NCBI GenBank assembly: GCA_018056425.1
Contig: JAGPFR010000002.1
Location: 1-64,000, forward strand
Direction of reading: 5' to 3'
Source of the DNA: Lachnospiraceae bacterium
Lineage (GTDB): Bacteria > Bacillota > Clostridia > Lachnospirales > Lachnospiraceae
DNA length: 64,000 bases
Shown: positions 9,022-18,006 of the stretch, in pieces
How positions within the stretch are numbered: the stretch's first letter is position 1
Layout: the number at the start of each line of letters is the position of its first letter
Position numbers and translations under genes: made by a program
The notes under the pieces: generated by a model
What the model was told of the DNA's origin: nothing
Database searches by the model: none
What the model saw: only the letters and a program-made list of their open reading frames with translations

Positions 9022-10242
9022 TTATTTTCTACTTACCGAGATCTTGTAATCGCTGTCGAAGAATCCGACCGTATCGGAATCCGAGATGACATTGATGCTT
9101 AAGATATCATAGAGTCTGTGGTAAACGGTAAACTCCCCGTTTTCAAATCCGGTGCATCCGAGAGATACGAGATATTCACCGCCCTGAAGCATCATCTTCT
9201 GCTTAAACTCAAGCTCGATGACATCACCCTTTTTCACGCTTTCGTCAAAGGTCTTGCTGACAAGGGTGTTGGTTCCGGTGATCTCGACTCCGCGTACGTT
9301 CTTAAGCGAACATGCAAATATCGGGGCATCTATATCTTCATTGATCAGGACCTTCATGCGGACCGTATATTCCGTTCCCTTCTCAACGGCATTTGTTATA
9401 CTGCCGTTCTTATCGATAACACTGTACTCGCTTATCGTAGCTTTGCCGTTACCGTATTCGAGAACGTCATTGTCCCTCGTCTCAACGATATGGACGTCCC
9501 TGCCTCCCGCAAGTATCTGCTTATACTTATCGATCATCTCCTTAGGAGAACCGTTTCCGATCATCTCGCCCTTATTGAGGAGATAAACCCTGTCGCAGTA
9601 TCTGGAGACAGAACTAAGGTCGTGGCTTACGAAGAGAATGGTCTTACCCTTTTTCTTAAACTCTTCGAATTTCCTGTAGCACTTTGCCTGGAAGAATACA
9701 TCCCCTACACTGAGCGCTTCATCCACGATAAGAATCTCGGGATCGATATTTATCGAAACCGCAAATGCCAGTCTTACGAACATACCGCTCGAATAAGTCT
9801 TACAGGGCTGATATACATAATCGCCGATATCAGCAAATGCAAGTATCTCATCAATCTTCTTATCTATCTCTTCCTTGGAAAATCCCATCATGGTTCCGTT
9901 GAGATAGATATTCTCGATTCCGTTGTAGTCCATGTTAAAGCCGGCGCCGAGTTCGAGAAGCGCCGAGATCCTTCCGTTAACATTAACCTCACCCGATGTG
10001 GGAGTAAGGACTCCCGTAAGGATCTTGAGAAGTGTGGACTTGCCGGATCCGTTGGTTCCGATGATGCCTACTGTCTCACCCTTCTTAACTTCAAAGTCAA
10101 CGCCTTTAAGCGCATAATGATACTTAAAGCGGTCCTTCCTGCCGGCGAGTCCGAATGCATCGAGGACGCGGTCACGGTTACGCTCATAGAGCTTGTACTT
10201 TTTTTCTATTTTAGAAGCCCTTATGGCAAATTCTTCAGCCAT
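9022..10242 (-). CDS. polysaccharide ABC exporter, ATP-binding protein with Wzt-type C-terminal domain
   Basis: ATPase of a Wzm/Wzt (TagGH-like) exporter that moves lipid-linked polysaccharide across the membrane. Walker A GTNGSGKST at 62-70, signature YSSGMFVRLAF near 147, Walker B ILIVDEALSVGD, then FVSHD. Residues from about 260 to 406 form a beta-rich extension (GTEYTVRMKVLINED, GEYLVSLGCTG) like the carbohydrate-binding domain of Wzt, which in characterised systems recognises the modified end of the polymer. This suggests export of a capped chain. It follows the permease gene with an 8-base gap. The cap modification and polymer are not known. Confidence 0.92.
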   Translation of the reverse strand: MAEEFAIRASKIEKKYKLYERNRDRVLDAFGLAGRKDRFKYHYALKGVDFEVKKGETVGIIGTNGSGKSTLLKILTGVLTPTSGEVNVNGRISALLELGAGFNMDYNGIENIYLNGTMMGFSKEEIDKKIDEILAFADIGDYVYQPCKTYSSGMFVRLAFAVSINIDPEILIVDEALSVGDVFFQAKCYRKFEEFKKKGKTILFVSHDLSSVSRYCDRVYLLNKGEMIGNGSPKEMIDKYKQILAGGRDVHIVETRDNDVLEYGNGKATISEYSVIDKNGSITNAVEKGTEYTVRMKVLINEDIDAPIFACSLKNVRGVEITGTNTLVSKTFDESVKKGDVIELEFKQKMMLQGGEYLVSLGCTGFENGEFTVYHRLYDILSINVISDSDTVGFFDSDYKISVSRK

Positions 10243-10250
10243 TGATTCTC

Positions 10251-11246
10251 CTACAATACATCCGCAAAGTGCGGCTTAAGTCTCTTATATACGATCGCGC
10301 CTATTCCGAACAGGATCGCCGTGATCACCCAGAAATAAACAGTCGAGAAGAATCTTTCGAAGAACCAGATCCTTCCGTATATGGCATCCCTGTATCCGGT
10401 CACGATATAGATGCAGGGATTTAATTTCATAATGGATACGAGCATCGGATGGCCCGCAAGCTGATCTATATTCCACATGATGGGAGTTGCCCACACAAGG
10501 ATCTGGAGCATCACTCCGATTAGCTGGCCCAGATCTCTGATAAACACGATGACGCTGCAGGTCGTATAGCAGATGGCAAGTGCAAGGACAAATGCACAGA
10601 ATGTGTAATAGATCATCTGTATCCAGTAAATGTTGGGATAATATCCGCAGAGCACCGCAATGATCATGAGGAGAACCGCGAAGAATGCATGTGTCATGAG
10701 TGCGGCAACTACTTTGATGATGGGAAGAACGCTTATCTTAAATACTACCTTTTTAACTAGGTAAGAATACTCAAGAAGCGCAGAGGTCCCCGTAGAAAGA
10801 GCTTCACTGAAGAAAAACCAGGGAACCATTCCGCATGTAAGGAAGAGCACGAACGGAACATCCGATCCGCTGGTCCTTGCTCCCTTCATGATGGTTCCGA
10901 ATACGAAATAGTAAAGTCCTATGGTAACAAGGGGCTGTATGAAAGCCCATACAGCTCCCATATAAGAACCGGCATAACGTCTCTTGAAATCGTTTCCCGC
11001 AAGCTTTAATATCAGTCTTCTGTTCTGCCATATCTCAACTGGCAGTGTTACGATCTTGTCGAACTTAAGTGCAAAGAATACGGAAGCACATACAATGACA
11101 CAGACAGAGATACCTTTTTTGATATTCTCGTACCCTCTGTCAGCTTCGGGATTTACATGAAATACAACCACCGCGGCAAGTGCCGTAAGAAGGAGCACTA
11201 CCGCGGAGATTATGATCTTTTTCTTTTTTAAAACAGCTTCAAGCAT
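10251..11246 (-). CDS. polysaccharide ABC exporter, permease protein (ABC-2 type)
   Basis: Membrane component partnering the ATPase downstream. The core from about residue 75 (WQNRRLILKLAGNDFKRRYAGSYMG, then about six helices) matches Wzm/TagG permeases. It is longer than the usual 255-275 aa because of about 70 extra N-terminal residues holding two further hydrophobic helices (residues 8-29 and 46-65). The extension is in frame, and the start at the rfbC stop is the natural one for the operon. The role of the added helices is unknown. Confidence 0.9.
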   Translation of the reverse strand: MLEAVLKKKKIIISAVVLLLTALAAVVVFHVNPEADRGYENIKKGISVCVIVCASVFFALKFDKIVTLPVEIWQNRRLILKLAGNDFKRRYAGSYMGAVWAFIQPLVTIGLYYFVFGTIMKGARTSGSDVPFVLFLTCGMVPWFFFSEALSTGTSALLEYSYLVKKVVFKISVLPIIKVVAALMTHAFFAVLLMIIAVLCGYYPNIYWIQMIYYTFCAFVLALAICYTTCSVIVFIRDLGQLIGVMLQILVWATPIMWNIDQLAGHPMLVSIMKLNPCIYIVTGYRDAIYGRIWFFERFFSTVYFWVITAILFGIGAIVYKRLKPHFADVL

Positions 11247-11247
11247 A

Positions 11248-11805
11248 TTATTTATTCAAGAAAGTTTCTCTGAAGGGAGGCCATACTTTATCGCGCTCCG
11301 AGAAGATCAGTTCCATATCATCGGGGATGGGCCACTCAACGGCGATGTCGGGATCGTTGTACATGATCCCGCCCTCATCTCCGGGGGTATAGAAATCGCT
11401 TACCTTATAACAGAATTCCGCATAGTCGGACAGAACGACAAAACCGTGTGCGAATCCCTTGGGTACGAAGAACTGCTTTTTATTCTCTTCGGAGAGAATA
11501 ACTCCGAACCACTTTCCGAAAGTTTTGGATCCTTTCCTGAGATCAACCGCAACATCGAAAACCTCACCCTTGATAACTCTGACAAGTTTGTCCTGGGGGT
11601 GGTTTATCTGATAATGAAGTCCCCTGAGCACTCCCTTGGTGGATGCGGACTGATTGTCCTGCACGAAAGTCACATCAACACCTGCTTCGGTGAAATCCTT
11701 CTGCTGATATGTCTCCATGAAATATCCGCGGTTGTCACCGTGAACTTCGGGGGTAATAACTACAAGTCCTTCAATATCGCATTTTTCAACGATTAGTTTT
11801 CCCAT
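11248..11805 (-). CDS. rfbC: dTDP-4-dehydrorhamnose 3,5-epimerase
   Basis: Cupin-fold epimerase converting dTDP-4-keto-6-deoxyglucose to dTDP-4-keto-rhamnose. Family motifs are RGYFMETYQQKDF, VLRGLHYQ (catalytic His), VDLRKGSKTFGKW and FVPKGFAHGFVVLS. Length 185 aa is typical. It lies in the same run as rfbA and rfbB but is separated from them by a lysozyme-like gene. The reductase rfbD that would complete dTDP-L-rhamnose synthesis is not in this window. Confidence 0.95.
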   Translation of the reverse strand: MGKLIVEKCDIEGLVVITPEVHGDNRGYFMETYQQKDFTEAGVDVTFVQDNQSASTKGVLRGLHYQINHPQDKLVRVIKGEVFDVAVDLRKGSKTFGKWFGVILSEENKKQFFVPKGFAHGFVVLSDYAEFCYKVSDFYTPGDEGGIMYNDPDIAVEWPIPDDMELIFSERDKVWPPFRETFLNK

Positions 11806-11819
11806 TTCAAAGCCTCACA

Positions 11820-13100
11820 TTAATAATATAAAATATCAAAATCAACATTTCCTTCGATGCCGTCGATACGGCCTTTGGAAGTGTACTGCCACATTGAATA
11901 ATATCCGCCGTAAAGAGGTGTGCTCCTGTATTCGGCAAGCCAGACATTGAATCTGTCCAAGCGGGATGCATCGATATTATTATTGAGCCAGTATCTGCAG
12001 GCATATACTCCGCCGGATACTCCGGCATTTTCCAGAGTTCTGCAGAAAGCTTCGCATACAAGAGTTCTGGTCTCAACATCTATCTGATCGCCTCTTCCGC
12101 CGTTTGACCCTTCGACATCGAGATAAATGGGAAGATCAAGATCATATCCTTCACACATCTCCATGACGGCGGATGCTTCTTCAACGGCTTCGGCTTCATT
12201 GACGGCCTGCGTTACGAAATATACTCCGACGGACAGTCCCGCATTAAGCGCTCCCGAAACATTGGCATCAAAGTATTTATCCTTAACTATCGCACCGGTT
12301 ACAGAACCTCTGTATCCTGCTCTGACTATTACAAATTCGATTCCGGATTCCCTGACCTTATCCCAGTCGATCTCGCCCTGCCAGCTCGATACATCAATGC
12401 CTGCTTTATGATCGTTTCCGCCGGGCTGAAGAGTAATGATCTCGGAGGTATCAGAATCTTCCAGAGCGTCTTCTTTATCCGCTGTATCTTCCAATTCCGC
12501 ATTGATCTCATCTTCGGTTTTGATAAGGACCGAGATATCCTGGATCGGAATGTATTCAACTTTATCTTTCACCGTAACTCTCGTCGAATGAAGAGGAACC
12601 CGGTATCCCTCGATGGGATCAAGTGATACGTCATAATCACCCGCAGGTAATGTCCCCGCATATATAATGCCGTCCTGATCGAGGTCTTTGTATCTGGTCG
12701 TTACATCGGAAGAATCCGTAAGCTTGATATTGAACGGAACGCCGGTAACAAGTTCTCCGGAATCATTAAGTATCAGAACTCTCAGATCCTTCTCCACGCT
12801 CGTTACCATAAGAGAAAGATTTCCCGAAGTATCCATTGCCGCATCAAGTATCGCATTCGGCTCGGGATCAAAGAACGAAGGATCGTTTAAAAAGCCCCTC
12901 GGATTTTCTCCGATCAGATGTCCTTCGAGAGGTGTCCTTGCATCGGATACCTCCATAGACGGCTCCTGAGATGGATATACGGCAGGCTGCTGATTCCCGG
13001 CAGCTCCGCCGTCATAAGTGCATAATAAAACTATCAGTACTATTAACAGTACCGCGCCCATACTTCCCAGGATTGTAAGAGTCCGGGACCTAGAGTCCAT
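11820..13100 (-). CDS. membrane-anchored GH25 lysozyme-like muramidase
   Basis: Probable cell-wall hydrolase outside the membrane. Residues 8-28 form an uncleaved membrane anchor ([19 protein letters not shown]). About 95-190 is a Cna-B/SpaA-like beta domain ([33 protein letters not shown]). The GH25 domain runs from about 230 to the end: [28 protein letters not shown] and the catalytic IYLDVEGS. It shares this architecture with the larger protein at 15078. Its start overlaps the rfbA stop by 11 bases, so it is built into the dTDP-sugar operon. GH25 enzymes cleave the MurNAc-GlcNAc bond; activity here is inferred. It may open the wall for polymer assembly. Confidence 0.9.
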   Translation of the reverse strand: MDSRSRTLTILGSMGAVLLIVLIVLLCTYDGGAAGNQQPAVYPSQEPSMEVSDARTPLEGHLIGENPRGFLNDPSFFDPEPNAILDAAMDTSGNLSLMVTSVEKDLRVLILNDSGELVTGVPFNIKLTDSSDVTTRYKDLDQDGIIYAGTLPAGDYDVSLDPIEGYRVPLHSTRVTVKDKVEYIPIQDISVLIKTEDEINAELEDTADKEDALEDSDTSEIITLQPGGNDHKAGIDVSSWQGEIDWDKVRESGIEFVIVRAGYRGSVTGAIVKDKYFDANVSGALNAGLSVGVYFVTQAVNEAEAVEEASAVMEMCEGYDLDLPIYLDVEGSNGGRGDQIDVETRTLVCEAFCRTLENAGVSGGVYACRYWLNNNIDASRLDRFNVWLAEYRSTPLYGGYYSMWQYTSKGRIDGIEGNVDFDILYY

Positions 13101-13968
13101 TAGCCACCTCTACTAAATACTGACCGTAAGCCGTTTTGATAAGAGGCTCGGAGAGTTTAAGAAGCTGCTCCTTATCGATGAAGCCTCTCTTATATGCGAT
13201 CTCCTCGATACAGGAGATATAAAGTCCCTGGCGCTTCTGGAATGCAGCCACGAAATCCGCCGCATCAAGAAGGCTGTCGTGATTACCGGTATCAAGCCAC
13301 GCAAAGCCTCTTCCGAGTGTCTCTACATGGAGATTTCCCCTGCTGAGATATTCGTTGTTAACGGAAGTGATCTCTATCTCACCTCTTGCCGAGGGCTTGA
13401 CATTTGCCGCGATATTTACGACATCATTGTCATAAAAGTAAAGACCGGGTACTGCGTAATTACTCTTGGGATTTGCAGGCTTTTCTTCAATGGAGATAGC
13501 CTTTCCCTCTGCATCAAATTCAACGACGCCGTACTCTCTGGGATCTCTTACGTAATATCCGAATATGGTGGCACCGGGTTCGGATTCGGTTCTCTCCGCA
13601 GCTGCCTTAAGCACCTTAGAGAAGCTTTGTCCGTAGAAGATGTTGTCTCCGAGCACAAGAGCTACCGCATCGTTTCCGATGAACTCTTTTCCGACGATGA
13701 ATGCATCAGCAAGTCCCCTGGGGGTCTCCTGAACAGCATAGGAAAAGTTCATTCCGAGCTGCTCGCCCGTTCCGAAAAGCTCTTCAAATACTGGAAGGTC
13801 TCTGGGGGTTGAGATGATAAGTACCTCTCTGATACCCGCAAGCATGAGGGTTGAAAGAGGATAATAGATCATGGGCTTGTCATAAACAGGCATGATCTGT
13901 TTTGAAATCGCTTTGGTGAGCGGATAAAGTCTGGTGCCGCTTCCGCCGGCTAAGATGATACCCTTCAT
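13090..13968 (-). CDS. rfbA: glucose-1-phosphate thymidylyltransferase
   Basis: Makes dTDP-glucose from glucose-1-phosphate and dTTP. The N-terminus [18 protein letters not shown] is the nucleotidyltransferase GxGTRLxPxT signature, followed by [27 protein letters not shown] and [20 protein letters not shown]. Length 292 aa matches RmlA. It follows rfbB by one base, so the two are translationally coupled. Confidence 0.97.
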   Translation of the reverse strand: MKGIILAGGSGTRLYPLTKAISKQIMPVYDKPMIYYPLSTLMLAGIREVLIISTPRDLPVFEELFGTGEQLGMNFSYAVQETPRGLADAFIVGKEFIGNDAVALVLGDNIFYGQSFSKVLKAAAERTESEPGATIFGYYVRDPREYGVVEFDAEGKAISIEEKPANPKSNYAVPGLYFYDNDVVNIAANVKPSARGEIEITSVNNEYLSRGNLHVETLGRGFAWLDTGNHDSLLDAADFVAAFQKRQGLYISCIEEIAYKRGFIDKEQLLKLSEPLIKTAYGQYLVEVANGL

Positions 13969-13969
13969 A

Positions 13970-15064
13970 TCAGATCTCCTTCCTTGAGCCGTACATGTTC
14001 TCGTAATACTTCTGATAATCTCCGCTGGTTACGTTCTCCATCCAATCCTGGTTCTCGAAATACCACTTGATGGTCTTTCTGATACCTTCCTTGAACATGG
14101 TCTCGGGCTCCCAGCCAACCTCTGCCTTGATCTTATCGGGAGCGATGGCATATCTTCTGTCATGTCCCTTTCTGTCCTCAACATAGGTGATGAGGTCTTC
14201 GTTAATGTGAGCCTTTCTTTCATCGGAATCGGGAAGCTCTTCTCTGAGTACATCGAGAATGGTGTGGATGATCTCGATGTTCTGCTTCTCGTTGTGTCCG
14301 CCGATGTTGTAGGTCTCGAAAAGTCTGCCCTTTTCCTGAACCATATCGATTGCCTTGGCATGATCTTCAACATAGAGCCAGTCACGAACGTTCTTACCGT
14401 CGCCGTATACGGGAAGCTTCTTTCCCTTAAGAGCATTGTTGATCATAAGAGGGATGAGCTTTTCGGGGAACTGGTAAGGGCCGTAGTTGTTGGAGCAGTT
14501 GGTGATGTTTGCAGGGAAATGATATGTATCCATATATGCCCTTACAAGCATGTCGGAGCTTGCCTTACTTGCAGAGTAGGGGCTGTGAGGGCTGTAAGGA
14601 GTTGTCTCATAGAAGAATGCATTCTCATCCTCGGGAAGAGATCCGTATACTTCATCGGTCGATACATGAAGGAACTTCTTTCCCTCGGGATAGGTTCCGT
14701 CTTCTTTCTCCCATGCATCCCTTGCGCATGCGAGCATGATGCCGGTTCCGAGTACATTGGTTCTGATAAAGGTCTCGGGATCCTTGATACTTCTGTCTAC
14801 ATGGCTTTCTGCGGCAAAGTGCACCACGCGGTCGATGTCGTTCTCATCAAAGATCTTCTTTATCGCATCCTTGTCGGTGATATCCGCTCTGATAAAAGTG
14901 TAATTGCTCTTACCCTCGAGGTCCTTGAGATTCTCAAGATTTCCCGCATAGGTAAGAACATCCACATTGATGATACGGATGTCATCACCGTACTTTTTGA
15001 ACATATAGTGAATGTAGTTGGAGCCGATGAATCCGGCGCCTCCGGTTACAAGATAAGTTTTCAT
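13970..15064 (-). CDS. rfbB: dTDP-glucose 4,6-dehydratase
   Basis: Extended short-chain dehydrogenase that makes dTDP-4-keto-6-deoxyglucose, the branch point to rhamnose (RfbC) and to 4-amino sugars (WecE). It has the NAD-binding [10 protein letters not shown] at the N-terminus, active-site STDEVYG and YSASKASSD (YxxxK), and [15 protein letters not shown]. Length 364 aa is slightly longer than the usual 330-355. Gene order is rfbB-rfbA, then a lysozyme gene, then rfbC. Confidence 0.97.
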   Translation of the reverse strand: MKTYLVTGGAGFIGSNYIHYMFKKYGDDIRIINVDVLTYAGNLENLKDLEGKSNYTFIRADITDKDAIKKIFDENDIDRVVHFAAESHVDRSIKDPETFIRTNVLGTGIMLACARDAWEKEDGTYPEGKKFLHVSTDEVYGSLPEDENAFFYETTPYSPHSPYSASKASSDMLVRAYMDTYHFPANITNCSNNYGPYQFPEKLIPLMINNALKGKKLPVYGDGKNVRDWLYVEDHAKAIDMVQEKGRLFETYNIGGHNEKQNIEIIHTILDVLREELPDSDERKAHINEDLITYVEDRKGHDRRYAIAPDKIKAEVGWEPETMFKEGIRKTIKWYFENQDWMENVTSGDYQKYYENMYGSRKEI

Positions 15065-15077
15065 ATTTCTCTCCTTT

Positions 15078-17171
15078 TTATGAATACCATAGATTCAGGT
15101 CGACGCTTCCGTTTATGCCGGGAAGCGTTCCCTTGTCAGTGTATTGCCAGACTGTGTATCTGCCTGTATATCCGCAGACCGATGAATAATGCGCAACCCA
15201 GATAACGTAATTGCCCAAAGCGGATGCATCCATCTTGGATGTGAGCCAGGTCTTATTGGCATATACTCCCGCCGTATATCCGGCACTTCTGATCGTCTCG
15301 CAAAATGCCGTGATGACCGCCGTTCTGGTCGCTTTATCTATCGTATCACCTCGTCCTCCGCTGGGCTCCACATCGAGGAAAACGGGATAGTCGATAGAAT
15401 AACCTTTGATCCTGTCGAGAACCATTGATGCTTCGTAAACCGCTTCGACATCATTTACGGCCTGTGTTACGAAGTAGACTCCGACTTTGAGTCCCGCAGC
15501 CTTTGCTCCCTGGATATTTGTGGTAAACATCGCATCATCTATGAGAGCGCCTGCGCTCGATCCTCTGTATCCGACTCGTATTATTACGAACTCTACGCCT
15601 GCTGCCTTAACCGCATTCCAGTCGATCACGCCGTTCCATTTCGATACATCGATCCCCAGAACTCCGGATGCGGATGTCAGCTTTCCGTCCGCGCCGAACT
15701 GGTACGTAACACCGCCTATGACCTGCGTTCCCGTAACGGGCTTTCCGTCCTTATCGTAATAATATGTACTTCCGTCAATCGTCTGCCATCCGGTATATTT
15801 CGTTCCGCTTATGATATAGAACTTATCGAACTTCTCATAATCGGCATTGACGGCTTTTCTGTATGCGTCGTTTTCATAGACGTAAACTTCATTACCGGAA
15901 TTGTCTTTAAGCTGGGCTCCCATATCGACCGCAGTATCATTGCCCGATACATCAACCGGAACCGGATTTGTGATCGTATCCTTGGAGATCTCGGAATAAT
16001 CCGTCGACTCCGAAGAAGCGATATTTTCAGTCGTATCCGTCATATTCTGCTGATCGGTATTGCCTCTGCTTGCAGTATCCTCGGCATTTTCGTTGACCTG
16101 GGCAGCCTCTTTGACTTCGCCCTGTACGTCAACTCTCGAATACTCGATCGTGCTCTTAACAGTTACGCTTTTATCCGCGGGCCATGTATAACCCTGATAG
16201 GAATTCCCTTCTATCTCCTCTACATGAACGGTGTATTTACCTTCGGAGATCGAGGATTTATATATGATACCGTCACGGTCGTCATCGGTCCAAGAAAGGG
16301 ACTTGCCGGAAGGATCTGTGACCGTTACCTTAAATGCAACATTGGGTATGAGCTTACCCGTTTCGTTATTGATAAATCTTATCTTAAGGTCCGACTTGAC
16401 CGTTATCAGCTCTATCGATACGCTCGTTCGGGTAATGATCTCGGTCTCATCATAATCATGTGAATCTGAGGGTTGAGGCTGTGCATCCGCTACCGCATTC
16501 TTTCTTGCATCAAGTGCGGTGCTCAGTCCTGCCTGACCTATCATCTCAATTTCGGACAGCTGAGATCCGGCCCCGGCCATCTGCCCGGAATAGGGGATTG
16601 TCACTCCGTCCGGAGTAGTGATATATTCAATACCCGGTGATGCAGGCCGGCGATTTATCAGCCTGTCTCTCAGTGCATAGATCCCGACTGCCGCAAGCAG
16701 CACACATGCTGCCGCGATAAGGACTATCTTAAGGACATTGCTCTTTTTATGAAGACCGTCGTATTCCCGGTCGTACGACTTATCGAGGTCGATATATTCG
16801 TCTTCCTCAAGATGTTCATTCTCTTCCTGAGGTTCATCGTCGTGATCCGCATACTCTTCGTTTTCCGAGTAGCTTTCGGATTCTTCGTCGTAATAATCTC
16901 TGTCGTCTGAGTAGTCATTATCCTCGTCCGCATCGAAGTAGTCCCGGTCGTCATCATAGTCGGAGTAACTGTCCTCGGAGTAATCTTCATCGTAATACTC
17001 CTCTTCAATGTACTCGTCTTCTGTATACTCTTCTTCGTTATATTCTTCCCCGGTGTATTCCTCTTCCGGATACTCATCCAGGGACAGCAAATCATCTTTA
17101 AACGCAGCAAGTTCGGAGTCTGCAGACTCCGCCCTTTGCTTTCTTTTTCTGTTACCTAACATAAAACCCAT
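15078..17171 (-). CDS. large GH25 lysozyme-like protein with acidic Tyr-rich cytoplasmic tail
   Basis: Bitopic wall protein. Order: short basic start; about 110 residues almost entirely of Glu, Asp, Tyr and Ser (YTGEEYNEEEYTEDEY); one membrane helix (VLKIVLIAAACVLLAAVGIYAL); a linker; a Cna-B/SpaA-like domain (DDDRDGIIYKSSISEGKYTV); a Ser/Thr/Asn/Asp-rich spacer; two cell-wall-binding-like repeats (GWQTIDGSTYYYDKDGKPV); and a C-terminal GH25 domain with GIDVSKWNGVIDW and the catalytic FLDVEPS. The frame is open from a GTG at 17201, but a strong promoter overlaps that segment, so the ATG at 17171 is preferred; it lacks a clear ribosome site. The acidic tail lies on the cytoplasmic side by the inside-positive rule and has no function I can name. 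Confidence 0.87.
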   Translation of the reverse strand: MGFMLGNRKRKQRAESADSELAAFKDDLLSLDEYPEEEYTGEEYNEEEYTEDEYIEEEYYDEDYSEDSYSDYDDDRDYFDADEDNDYSDDRDYYDEESESYSENEEYADHDDEPQEENEHLEEDEYIDLDKSYDREYDGLHKKSNVLKIVLIAAACVLLAAVGIYALRDRLINRRPASPGIEYITTPDGVTIPYSGQMAGAGSQLSEIEMIGQAGLSTALDARKNAVADAQPQPSDSHDYDETEIITRTSVSIELITVKSDLKIRFINNETGKLIPNVAFKVTVTDPSGKSLSWTDDDRDGIIYKSSISEGKYTVHVEEIEGNSYQGYTWPADKSVTVKSTIEYSRVDVQGEVKEAAQVNENAEDTASRGNTDQQNMTDTTENIASSESTDYSEISKDTITNPVPVDVSGNDTAVDMGAQLKDNSGNEVYVYENDAYRKAVNADYEKFDKFYIISGTKYTGWQTIDGSTYYYDKDGKPVTGTQVIGGVTYQFGADGKLTSASGVLGIDVSKWNGVIDWNAVKAAGVEFVIIRVGYRGSSAGALIDDAMFTTNIQGAKAAGLKVGVYFVTQAVNDVEAVYEASMVLDRIKGYSIDYPVFLDVEPSGGRGDTIDKATRTAVITAFCETIRSAGYTAGVYANKTWLTSKMDASALGNYVIWVAHYSSVCGYTGRYTVWQYTDKGTLPGINGSVDLNLWYS

Positions 17172-17181
17172 AATCTGTAAA

Positions 17182-17210
17182 ATTATACCATTTTTCCGCA
17201 CATCTCACAA
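17182..17210 (-). promoter_or_regulatory. promoter of the large GH25 gene
   Basis: Minus strand TTGTGA (17205-17210), 17-base spacer, TATAAT (17182-17187), with TGG directly before the -10 (extended -10). The predicted transcript starts near 17175, only 3-5 bases before the ATG at 17171, and downstream of the longer GTG start. This promoter would give rfbB, rfbA, the second GH25 gene and rfbC transcription independent of the upstream operon. Confidence 0.6.
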
Positions 17211-17247
17211 CAAAACAGCAATTTTTGAGGCATATTTGACAATAAGC

Positions 17248-18003
17248 CTACACAGAAGTACTCAAAACGGTATTTTTATAGATGATAAAGCCGTCAATCC
17301 TCAGATATTCCTCGTAATTTACGGGGATCTCCTCATATTCTTCCCCCTGTCTTACGACTATGTAATGGACCTCTCTTGCGGTACCGAGAGTACCGATCAG
17401 ATAAGGATCCTTATGCTCGGCAATAAGCGCATCCCTGAAATCATTCTCCTCGGCATAGATCCCCATCAGGTACTGTCTTCCGAAATCCAGACATATGCAG
17501 GGGTCATACTGTCTTACAAACTGCATGAGTTCCTCCGGCATTGCCGCTCTGACTTCCCTGCCCTCTACATGGAGTGCATCGCAGATGTCAACAACTGCCT
17601 GAGGCATGTGATCAATATTCTCAGCTCTTACCATATGGACGCTCGTATACATCAGCTTTCCGGAAAAAGCCAGAAATACAGCTATGGCTATAACCCCGGC
17701 AGTCTTCCTGATCCCTTTGGCATCCGCAAGCAGGTTGACCGATGCATATGCGATCACGGGAGTTACAGGGATCAGCCACAGCAGTCTGTAATATGTCACT
17801 GCCTCCGAAACCTTCCCGTAGAACAGATAGGTCAGGGGGCAGAGAAATACAACGATCACAACAAGGGGCATATAGATGAATACGCACCTCTTTACGCGAT
17901 CCTTCTCGGTAATGGCAAGGTAAGCAAGACACAGCAGGAAGATCACTGTGACAAAGCCGGTGCCCATATAGCTTTTTATGACTGACATTATGGTACCAAA
18001 CAT
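17248..18003 (-). pseudogene. C-terminal part of a split multipass membrane protein
   Basis: 251 residues with several hydrophobic helices (FVTVIFLLCLAYLAI, CVFIYMPLVVIVVFLCPLTYLF, ITYYRLLWLIPVTPVIAYA-like region) and a soluble C-terminus. It is in the same reading frame as the gene upstream, separated by a TAA stop and one codon before this ATG. The two pieces together would make about 605 residues, resembling the large multipass proteins (I think of the DUF6077 group, unchecked) found in Clostridia polysaccharide clusters. A GAGG ribosome site sits 7 bases before the ATG, so the half could still be translated. Either a recent nonsense mutation or a genuine two-gene arrangement. Confidence 0.6.
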
Positions 18004-18006
18004 TTC

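Noticed and set aside
9118..10245. Long open frame (375 codons) antisense to the Wzt-type ATPase gene
   Set aside because: It mirrors codon-position bias of a clearly real gene; its translation has no family motif and no ribosome site.
14162..15205. Long open frame (347 codons) antisense to rfbB
   Set aside because: Shadow of the rfbB coding strand; no motif, no ribosome site, and composition typical of reverse-frame translation.
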